DNA from: an uncultured Collinsella sp. | GTDB lineage: Bacteria > Actinomycetota > Coriobacteriia > Coriobacteriales > Coriobacteriaceae | Direction: 5' to 3' | Assembly: GCA_902470095.1 (NCBI GenBank) | Contig: CABRFG010000022.1 | Coordinates: forward strand, 1 to 30,291 | Length of the DNA stretch: 30,291 nucleotides | Part shown: positions 14,129-21,354 of the stretch, in pieces | How the letters are laid out: the number at the start of each line of letters is the position of its first letter | Position numbering within the stretch: position 1 is the stretch's first letter | Program-made: the position numbers and the translations under genes | The notes under the pieces: generated by a model | Database searches by the model: none | The model's input: only the letters and a program-made list of their open reading frames with translations | Told to the model about the DNA's origin: nothing

Positions 14129-16363
14129 GTGAGCGATACAAAGCTAAAGCCAGCAACCAAAAAGCCCGCTACCCGTAAAGCCGCTCCGCACGCACCGGAA
14201 CTCTCCAAGGACGATGTCTATCTGTTTGGCATTGGTATGTGGGAGCGCAGCTGGGAAAAGATGGGCGCGCATCCCGACACACAGCAGCGCACGCGCGGCT
14301 GGCGTTTTTGCGTTTGGGCGCCCGACGTAAAGAGTGTCCATGTCATTGGCGAATTTAACGACTGGGATGAGGAAGCCAACCCGCTGGTGCCCGTGCATAC
14401 GAGCGCTATTTGGGAAGGCTTTATTCCTGGCGCCGAGCAGGGCCAGCTCTATAAATATCTCATCGAGACAAACGAGGGCGAAAAGCTCTACAAGGCCGAT
14501 CCGTACGCCTTTAAGGCCGAGTGCCCTCCGGGTACCGCGAGCGTGCTGTGGACCCTCGATGGCTACAAGTGGAACGACGCCGCGTGGCTCAAGCGCCGTG
14601 CCGGCCACAACCACATGTCGCAGCCGCTCAACATCTACGAGGTGCATATTGGCTCGTGGAAGCGCCACGGCGACGCGCCGCAGGGCGAGCCCGACGAGTA
14701 CGGCAACTACCCCGGCCCCATGGATCCCTTCCCCGCGCAGCGCGGCGAGTTTTACACCTACGACGACCTGTCGGTGGAGCTCGTGGACTACGTGCGCGAC
14801 ATGGGCTATACGCATATCGAGGTCATGCCGCTTATGGAGCATCCCTTCGATGGCTCCTGGGGCTACCAGACGACCGGCTACTATGCCGCCACGTCGCGCT
14901 ACGGCAACCCGCAGCAGCTCATGCACTTTATCGATGCGTGTCACGAGGCGGGCATCGGCGTGATCATGGACTGGGTGCCTGGCGGATTTTGCGCCGACTC
15001 CCACGGTCTTGCCACCTTTAACGGCCACATGCTGTTTGAGCACGAGATTCACCCCAACTGGGGCACGCACAAGTTTGACTTCGCCCGCGGCGAGGTCCGC
15101 TCCTTTCTGGTCTCCAACGTGCTGTACTGGCTCGAGAACTTCCATGTGGACGGCATTCGCATGGACGGTGTGTCCAGCATGCTGTACCTCAACTTTGGCA
15201 TCGACGATCCGGGCCAAAAGAAGTTCAACAAGTACGGAACCGAGGAGGACCTGGACGCCAGCGCGTTTATCCGCCAGGTCAATTGCGCCGTGGAGGCCCA
15301 CTTCCCTGACGTGATGATGATGGCCGAGGAGTCCACTGCGTGGCCGCTCGTGACCTATCCGCCGCAGGACGGTGGCCTGGGCTTCCACTACAAGTGGGAC
15401 ATGGGCTGGATGAACGACACCCTGCATTACATGCAGACCGATTTTCCGTGGCGCCCCGGCAACCACGGGCTGCTCACGTTCTCCATCATGTACGCCTTTA
15501 CCGAGAACTTCATCTGCCCGCTGAGCCACGACGAGGTCGTGCACGGCAAGTGCTCGCTGATCGGCCGCATGCCGGGCGACTGGTGGCGCCAGTTTGCCGG
15601 CCTGCGCACGCTAGCTTTCTACCAAATGACGCACCCCGGTGCCAAGCTCAACTTTATGGGCAACGAGATCGGCCAGTTTATTGAGTGGCGCTACTACGAG
15701 TCCATCCAGTGGTTCCTGACCGAGGAGTACGAGACCCACCGTCATCATCAGGCGTTTATCAAGGCGCTCAACCACCTGTACACCGCCGAGCCCGCCCTGT
15801 ACGAGCGCGGCTACACCGACGACGGCTTTACCTGGATCGACGCGGACAACTCCAAGCAGTCCATCGTGAGCTTTGTGCGCCAGGGCGAGGACGTCGATGA
15901 CGACCTGGTGATCTTGATCAACTTTGACCCGGCGAGCTACGAGAGCTTCCGCGTGGGCGTGCCGCGCGAGGGTGACTGGGAGGTCATCTTTGACTCCGAC
16001 CGTCCCGAGTTCGGTGGCAGCGGATACGCCGGCGAGGAGCCCTACACCTGCTCGAGCGAGCCCTATCCCTGGAACGGGCAGATGGACTCCATCGAGATGA
16101 AGGTGCCCGGCCTGGCAGGCGTGGTACTTAAGCGCCGCGGTCCCAGCAGCTATAAGCCGCCCGTGGTCGATGAGCCCAAGAAGGCGACGCGCAAGCGCAC
16201 GTCCTCGGTGAAGCCCAAGGCCGCGGCTGCTAAGAAGAAGGCTCCGGCTAAGGCGAAGGCTGCCAAGTCCGCCGCTAAGGCTCCGGCCAAGTCCACCACG
16301 GCCAAGAAGGCTGCTTCCAAGGCCAAGGCAGCTGCCGTTAAGGATCTTGCCAAGAAAGCGTAA
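14129..16363 (+). CDS. glgB: 1,4-alpha-glucan branching enzyme with histone-like basic tail
   Basis: A 744-residue enzyme that makes alpha-1,6 branches in glycogen. After a basic, Pro/Ala-rich N-terminus (about residues 1-28), a CBM48 domain carries WRFCVWAPDVKSVHVIGEF. A GH13 barrel follows with GYQTTGYYAATSRYG, the nucleophile Asp346 in DGIRMDGV, the acid/base Glu400 in AEESTAWP and LSHDEVVHGK. The C-terminal beta domain ends near residue 680. Residues 684-744 are an H1-like tail of 61 residues with 20 Lys, 2 Arg, 23 Ala and only one acidic residue, which is not part of the normal family. The GTG start at 14129 has GGGA 6 nt upstream. ATG 14114 or 14117 are alternatives with no ribosome-binding site visible. 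First gene of the glycogen operon. Confidence 0.95.
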   Translation: MSDTKLKPATKKPATRKAAPHAPELSKDDVYLFGIGMWERSWEKMGAHPDTQQRTRGWRFCVWAPDVKSVHVIGEFNDWDEEANPLVPVHTSAIWEGFIPGAEQGQLYKYLIETNEGEKLYKADPYAFKAECPPGTASVLWTLDGYKWNDAAWLKRRAGHNHMSQPLNIYEVHIGSWKRHGDAPQGEPDEYGNYPGPMDPFPAQRGEFYTYDDLSVELVDYVRDMGYTHIEVMPLMEHPFDGSWGYQTTGYYAATSRYGNPQQLMHFIDACHEAGIGVIMDWVPGGFCADSHGLATFNGHMLFEHEIHPNWGTHKFDFARGEVRSFLVSNVLYWLENFHVDGIRMDGVSSMLYLNFGIDDPGQKKFNKYGTEEDLDASAFIRQVNCAVEAHFPDVMMMAEESTAWPLVTYPPQDGGLGFHYKWDMGWMNDTLHYMQTDFPWRPGNHGLLTFSIMYAFTENFICPLSHDEVVHGKCSLIGRMPGDWWRQFAGLRTLAFYQMTHPGAKLNFMGNEIGQFIEWRYYESIQWFLTEEYETHRHHQAFIKALNHLYTAEPALYERGYTDDGFTWIDADNSKQSIVSFVRQGEDVDDDLVILINFDPASYESFRVGVPREGDWEVIFDSDRPEFGGSGYAGEEPYTCSSEPYPWNGQMDSIEMKVPGLAGVVLKRRGPSSYKPPVVDEPKKATRKRTSSVKPKAAAAKKKAPAKAKAAKSAAKAPAKSTTAKKAASKAKAAAVKDLAKKA

Positions 16364-16388
16364 CAAAAGCGTTACAGCTGTAATTACC

Positions 16389-16415
16389 CGCCCCGCGGGG
16401 GCGTAGGATACAAGT
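16389..16415 (+). promoter_or_regulatory. intergenic hairpin and possible promoter before glgP
   Basis: CGCCCC (16389-16394) pairs with GGGGCG (16398-16403) over a 3-nt loop. It is immediately followed by TAGGATAC, which resembles the -10-like element proposed upstream of loaP. No T-tract follows. It may process or attenuate the operon transcript, or mark an internal promoter. Confidence 0.3.
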
Positions 16416-16457
16416 CATAGCCGTTCCGGGAGAAACATCCCCGGGGGAAAGGAACGT

Positions 16458-18878
16458 ATGAATAAGATCTTCGACAACAAGCAGGAGTTTACCGAGCTCT
16501 ATCGCGATGCCGTCATGAGCATCAGCGGCAAGAGCGTCGAGGCCGCCAGCGACCTCGACCGCTTTAACGCCCTGGCCAAGCTCGTGGCCGAGAAGGCACG
16601 CACCGTTGCCACCAAGAGTGACGCCCGTGCAGCCGCCGAGGGCAAAAAGCGCGTGTACTACTTCTCGATCGAGTTTTTGATCGGCCGCCTGCTCGACAAC
16701 TACCTGCTTAACTTTGGCGTACGTGACATGGTCGCCGAGGCGCTCGACGACATGGGCTTCGACCTGTCCGTCATCGAGAACCAGGAGCCCGATCCGGCAC
16801 TGGGCAACGGTGGCCTGGGCCGTCTGGCCGCGTGCTTCCTAGATTCCATGGCAGCCGAGGGCATTGCCGGCTACGGCATGCGCTACCGCTACGGCCTGTT
16901 TAAGCAGGAGATCGTCAACGGCAGCCAGGTCGAGGCCACCGACGAATGGCTCACCCACGGCTATCCCTGGGAGGTCCGTCGTCAGGACAAGGCCGTTACC
17001 ATTAAGTTTGGTGGCCATGTTGAGGGCTTTGAGGAGAACGGCCGCACGTTCTACCGCACGGTGGATACGCAGGACATCCTGGCCGTCCCTTATGACATCC
17101 CCGTCGTGGGCTATGCCGGCGAGACCGTCAACAAGCTGCGCGTATGGGCCGCCGAGCCGGTTGAGGAGCACTTCGATCTGGAGGCCTTCAACCGCGGCGA
17201 CTATGCCCTGGCCGATGCCGAGCGCGCCGAGGCCGAGGCCATCAGCGCCATTCTCTACCCCAACGACGCCGGCGAGCACGGCCGTCTGCTGCGCCTGAAG
17301 CAGGAGTACCTGTTTGTTTCGGCCGGCATCTACAGCCTGCTCGACACCTTTGAGAAGGAGCACGGCGAAAACTGGGAGCTGCTGCCGCAGTTTGTGGCTA
17401 TCCATACCAACGACACGCATCCCGCCATGTGCGGCCCCGAGCTCATGCGCATCCTCATCGACGAGAAGAAACTCGAGTGGGATGACGCCTGGAACATCGT
17501 GACGCAGGTCGTGAGCTACACCAACCACACCATCCTGCCCGAGGCTCTGGAGAAGTGGCCCATCGGCACGTTCTCCAAGCTCCTCCCCCGCGTGTACCAG
17601 ATCATCGACGAGATCAGCCGTCGTTGGCACGAGTCGTTCGACACCACGCAGGAGGGCTGGCAGGAGCGTCTGCGCCAGACCGCCATTCTGTGGGACGGCG
17701 AGATTCGCATGGCCAACCTGTCCGTGATCTGCAGCCACAGCGTCAACGGCGTGGCCAAGATCCACTCCGACATCATCAAGAACATCGTGCTCAAGGACTT
17801 CTATGCCCTGACGCCCGAAAAGTTCAACAACAAGACCAACGGCATCTCGCACCGTCGATTCTTTGCCGAGGCCAACCCCACCTATGCCAAGCTCGTGACC
17901 GAGGCTATTGGCAACGGCTGGCTTAAGGACGCCTTTGAGCTGGAGAAGCTCAAGGAGTTTAAGGACGACGCCGAGTTCCTGAAGGCCGTGGGCGCCTCCA
18001 AGCGCGCCAACAAGGAGCGCCTTGCCGCCTACGTTAAGGCCGAGACCGGACTGGTCATCGACCCCAACACCGTCTTCGATGTTCAGGTTAAGCGCTTCCA
18101 CGCCTACAAGCGCCAGCTCATGAACATCATGAAGGTGATGGACATCTACAACCGTCGCATCGCGGATCCCAACTTCCACGTGACGCCGACGACCTTCATC
18201 TTTAGCGGCAAGGCGGCCTCGAGCTACACCTTTGCAAAGGAGACCATCCGTCTCATTAACTCCGTGGCCGAGGTCATCAACAACGATCCGCGCGTCAACG
18301 AGGTCATGAAGGTCTGCTTTATCCCCAACTTCCGCGTGAGCAACGCCCAGCTCATCTACCCCGCCGCCGAGATCTCGGAGCAGATCTCCACGGCCGGCAA
18401 GGAGGCCTCGGGCACGTCCAACATGAAGCTCATGATGAACGGTGCCATTACGCTGGGTACCCTCGACGGCGCCAACATCGAGATCGCCGACCTGGCCGGT
18501 CGCGAGAACGAGGCCATCTTTGGCCTGACCGCCCCCGAGGTCGAGCAGCTCTGGGCATCCAACAGCTACTTTGCGTGGGATACCCTCAACGGCGACCGCG
18601 AGCGTCTGGGCCGCGTGATGGACGAGCTCAAGGACAACACCTTTGCGGGTCTTTCGGGCAACTTCGAGAGCATCTACAACGAGCTCATGAACAACAACGA
18701 CCCCGACCTGGTCATGGCCGATTTCCGCAGCTACGTCGACGCCTGGGAGAAACTCACGAACAGCTATGGCGACCAGGAAACCTGGAACCGCAAGGCGCTG
18801 CTCAACACCGCCTCCTCGGGCTGGTTCTCGAGCGACCGCACCATTCGCGAGTACCGCGACGAGATCTGGCACGCGTAA
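16458..18878 (+). CDS. glgP: glycogen/alpha-glucan phosphorylase
   Basis: An 806-residue GT35 enzyme that releases glucose-1-phosphate from glycogen chain ends. Markers are YYFSIEFLIGRLLDNYL near residue 70, ALGNGGLGRLAACFLDS near 115, HTNDTHPAM, and the PLP site EASGTSNMKLMMNGA with Lys657 as the Schiff-base lysine, followed by TLDGANIEI. Length is that of bacterial phosphorylases, with no added tail, unlike GlgB and GlgA. The start is ATG 16458 with AAAGGA upstream. Its place between synthesis genes means the operon encodes both building and degradation, so flux must be set at enzyme level. Confidence 0.97.
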   Translation: MNKIFDNKQEFTELYRDAVMSISGKSVEAASDLDRFNALAKLVAEKARTVATKSDARAAAEGKKRVYYFSIEFLIGRLLDNYLLNFGVRDMVAEALDDMGFDLSVIENQEPDPALGNGGLGRLAACFLDSMAAEGIAGYGMRYRYGLFKQEIVNGSQVEATDEWLTHGYPWEVRRQDKAVTIKFGGHVEGFEENGRTFYRTVDTQDILAVPYDIPVVGYAGETVNKLRVWAAEPVEEHFDLEAFNRGDYALADAERAEAEAISAILYPNDAGEHGRLLRLKQEYLFVSAGIYSLLDTFEKEHGENWELLPQFVAIHTNDTHPAMCGPELMRILIDEKKLEWDDAWNIVTQVVSYTNHTILPEALEKWPIGTFSKLLPRVYQIIDEISRRWHESFDTTQEGWQERLRQTAILWDGEIRMANLSVICSHSVNGVAKIHSDIIKNIVLKDFYALTPEKFNNKTNGISHRRFFAEANPTYAKLVTEAIGNGWLKDAFELEKLKEFKDDAEFLKAVGASKRANKERLAAYVKAETGLVIDPNTVFDVQVKRFHAYKRQLMNIMKVMDIYNRRIADPNFHVTPTTFIFSGKAASSYTFAKETIRLINSVAEVINNDPRVNEVMKVCFIPNFRVSNAQLIYPAAEISEQISTAGKEASGTSNMKLMMNGAITLGTLDGANIEIADLAGRENEAIFGLTAPEVEQLWASNSYFAWDTLNGDRERLGRVMDELKDNTFAGLSGNFESIYNELMNNNDPDLVMADFRSYVDAWEKLTNSYGDQETWNRKALLNTASSGWFSSDRTIREYRDEIWHA

Positions 18879-18913
18879 AGGCGCGCGAGCTCCCTTTGCC
18901 ACACGGCATTACT

Positions 18914-18944
18914 CGGTGGGCGCGACCAGGCGCCGTGCCCACCG
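18914..18944 (+). repeat. GC-rich intergenic hairpin between glgP and glgC
   Basis: CGGTGGGC (18914-18921) pairs with GCCCACCG (18937-18944), with a 15-nt loop that contains GGCGCC. No T-tract follows. It is most likely a stabilising or processing hairpin within the polycistronic mRNA. Confidence 0.4.
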
Positions 18945-18983
18945 CTAATGGGTTAGAAACATCGATGACAGAAGGAGAAATCG

Positions 18984-20132
18984 ATGAGTAAGAAAGAATG
19001 CATCGCGATGCTCCTCGCAGGAGGACAGGGCAGCCGATTGGGGGCACTCACCCAAAAGATCGCCAAGCCGGCGGTTAGCTTTGGTGGCAAGTTCCGCATT
19101 ATCGACTTCTCGCTCTCCAACTGCTCCAACTCGGGCATCGACACGGTGGGCGTTCTGACGCAGTATCGCCCCTACCTGCTGCATGCCTATGTGGGTTCCG
19201 GCGAGGCGTGGGATCTGGACAGCCGCGATGGCGGCGTGTCGATCCTGCCGCCGTACGAGACGCAGACCGGTGGCGCCTGGTATGCGGGCACGGCCGACGC
19301 CATTACGCAGAACCTCGACTACATCAAGGCCAACGACCCCAAGTACGTCCTGATTCTTTCGGGCGATCACCTGTATCGCATGGATTACCGCAAGATGCTC
19401 AAGACGCACATTGAGAACAACGCCGACCTCACGGTGAGCGTCATGCCCGTGCCGTGGGAGGAGGCCAGCCGCTTTGGCATCCTGACCACCGACCCCGAGG
19501 ACGGCCGCATCACCAAGTTCACCGAGAAGCCCGATAAGCCCGATTCGAACCTCGCTTCCATGGGCATCTACATTTTCTCGGCCGACGTGCTGATCGAGGC
19601 GCTCGAGGAGGACGCTCTGGACCAGCGCTCGAGCCACGACTTTGGCAAGGACATCATCCCCAAGCTGCTCGGCGAGAACAAGCGCCTGTACAGCTACGAG
19701 TTCCACGGCTTTTGGAAGGACGTCGGCACCATCGCCAGCTTCCACGAGACCTCGATGGACCTGCTGGGCAACAACCCCGAGTTCGATCTGTTCGACAAGC
19801 ACTTCCCCATCATGTCCAACATCACCACGCGACCGCCGCACTACATTGGCCCGGATGGTCGCCTGGACGACTGCCTGGTCTCCAACGGCTGCAAGATCTA
19901 CGGAACCGCTCGCCACTCGATCCTTTCGACCGATGTCATCATCGAGGAGCGCGCCGTGGTCGAGGACTCCGTGCTGCTGCCGGGTGCGCACGTTAAGAGC
20001 GGCGCACACATCTGCCGCGCTATTTTGGGCGAGAACTCCACGGTCGAAGAGGGCGTGAAGCTCGGCTCTGTCGATACCACCAAGGATACGGCCGTCGTTG
20101 GAAATGACGTCGTTATCGGGAAGGGGGAATGA
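18984..20132 (+). CDS. glgC: glucose-1-phosphate adenylyltransferase, catalytic subunit
   Basis: A 382-residue enzyme making ADP-glucose from ATP and glucose-1-phosphate, the committed step of glycogen synthesis. It keeps the ATP-binding glycine loop MLLAGGQGSRLGALT, KPAVSFGGKFRIIDF, WYAGTADAITQN and the catalytic LSGDHLYRMDY. The C-terminal third is a left-handed beta-helix (for example LPGAHVKSGAHI). ATG 18984 has an AAGGAG site 8 nt upstream. The glgD gene starts 5 nt after its stop, so the two subunits are translated together, consistent with a GlgC/GlgD heteromer. Confidence 0.96.
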   Translation: MSKKECIAMLLAGGQGSRLGALTQKIAKPAVSFGGKFRIIDFSLSNCSNSGIDTVGVLTQYRPYLLHAYVGSGEAWDLDSRDGGVSILPPYETQTGGAWYAGTADAITQNLDYIKANDPKYVLILSGDHLYRMDYRKMLKTHIENNADLTVSVMPVPWEEASRFGILTTDPEDGRITKFTEKPDKPDSNLASMGIYIFSADVLIEALEEDALDQRSSHDFGKDIIPKLLGENKRLYSYEFHGFWKDVGTIASFHETSMDLLGNNPEFDLFDKHFPIMSNITTRPPHYIGPDGRLDDCLVSNGCKIYGTARHSILSTDVIIEERAVVEDSVLLPGAHVKSGAHICRAILGENSTVEEGVKLGSVDTTKDTAVVGNDVVIGKGE

Positions 20133-20136
20133 TCCG

Positions 20137-21264
20137 ATGATCAATCGCAAGGCCATCGGTTATATCACCGCTAACTACTCTTCGACCTATGGCAGCGTGC
20201 TGCTCAAGGACCGCCCCATCGCGTCCGTTCCGTTTTTGGGCCGTTACCGCCTGATCGACTTTCCGCTGTCCAACATGATGAATGCGGGCATTAAGACCGT
20301 CGGCGTCGTCATGCCGGGCAACTACCGCTCGCTGATCGACCACGTGGGCTCGGGCAAGGATTGGGGCCTGGACCGCAAGAAGGGCGGCCTGTTCATGGTG
20401 CCCGGCAACGCGTATGGCACCACCAAGGGCGGCATGCGCTTCCTGCTGCGCGACATCATCTCCAACAAGACGCTGTTCCAGCGCTCGGACAAGCCCTATG
20501 TCGTGATGATGGGCACCAACATCATCTTTAACATGGATCTCAACACCATCATCGACGCGCACGAGAACTCCGGTGCCCAGATGACCGTGGTGTATTGCAA
20601 GGCCACGCGTAACGTCGATGACGAGACCAAGCTGCAAATCAACGAGAATGGCCGCCTGACGGGCGTGAGCGCCGGCGTCGTGTACGGCGACAACGCCTCT
20701 ATGGACTGCTGCATCGTCAACCGCGAGACGCTGCTCGAGATCATCGACCACTACCAGGCCGCTGACTATCTGGACCTGCTCGAGGCACTCCAGGGCGACT
20801 TTGGCAACATCGACGTGTGCAGCTACGAGTACAAGGGCGAGGTCGTGGGCGTGTTTAGCGAGAAGTCGCTGTATCGCCGCAGCATGGACCTGCTCGACCA
20901 GACCGTGGCCGACCAGCTCTTCGATCCCGAGCGCCCGATCCTGACCAAGGCTCACGACGTGCCGCCTTCGCGCTATGCGACCGGCAGCCACGCGTGCAAC
21001 TCGATCATCTCGGCCGGCTGCATCATCAAGGGCACCGTGCGCAACTCGATCCTGTCGCGCGGCGTCGTGGTCGAGGAAGGCGCTTCGGTGACCAACTCGA
21101 TCATCAACCAGAGCTGCATCATCAAGAGCGGCGCACGCGTCGAGAACGCCATTCTGGACAAGAACAACGTGGTTCCCACCAACACCGAGCTTCGCGGCAC
21201 GCCCGAGAACATCCTGGTGCTGGGCAAGGCTCCGTTAACTTCCGACACCACCATCGTACGTTAA
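20137..21264 (+). CDS. glgD: GlgD, non-catalytic paralogue of ADP-glucose pyrophosphorylase
   Basis: A 375-residue paralogue of GlgC aligned along its length (GRYRLIDFPLSNMMNAGI matches the GlgC KFRIIDFSLSNC region). The glycine loop of GlgC is replaced by ITANYSSTYGSVLLKDRP, and the catalytic SGDH is replaced by GTNI, so it is expected to be inactive on its own. In Firmicutes such GlgD proteins form a heteromer that raises GlgC activity. ATG 20137 is chosen because GGGGGA lies about 10 nt upstream. The longer frame overlaps glgC and lacks support. Confidence 0.93.
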   Translation: MINRKAIGYITANYSSTYGSVLLKDRPIASVPFLGRYRLIDFPLSNMMNAGIKTVGVVMPGNYRSLIDHVGSGKDWGLDRKKGGLFMVPGNAYGTTKGGMRFLLRDIISNKTLFQRSDKPYVVMMGTNIIFNMDLNTIIDAHENSGAQMTVVYCKATRNVDDETKLQINENGRLTGVSAGVVYGDNASMDCCIVNRETLLEIIDHYQAADYLDLLEALQGDFGNIDVCSYEYKGEVVGVFSEKSLYRRSMDLLDQTVADQLFDPERPILTKAHDVPPSRYATGSHACNSIISAGCIIKGTVRNSILSRGVVVEEGASVTNSIINQSCIIKSGARVENAILDKNNVVPTNTELRGTPENILVLGKAPLTSDTTIVR

Positions 21265-21295
21265 CGTTGGCACCGCAACATCGCTCGTAACATGT

Positions 21296-21331
21296 AGAAT
21301 AGCCGCCCGGTTCGCGCCTGGCGGCTATTCT
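21296..21331 (+). repeat. 12-bp perfect hairpin between glgD and glgA
   Basis: AGAATAGCCGCC (21296-21307) pairs fully with GGCGGCTATTCT (21320-21331) over a 12-nt loop, and ends 23 nt before the glgA start. It could be an attenuator or partial terminator that lowers glgA expression relative to glgCD, although no T-tract follows. TGTAGAAT at its left edge also looks like an extended -10 box, so an internal promoter for glgA is an alternative. Confidence 0.5.
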
Positions 21332-21354
21332 CGAATTGCAACATGGGAGACAAT

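Noticed and set aside
14144..15544. 466-codon open frame antisense to glgB
   Set aside because: Same artefact of high-GC third positions; no domain or ribosome-binding site.
16839..18902. 687-codon open frame antisense to glgP
   Set aside because: It mirrors the GC-rich codons of glgP, has low-complexity Val/Leu/Gly/His composition and no family motifs, and GlgP is certain.
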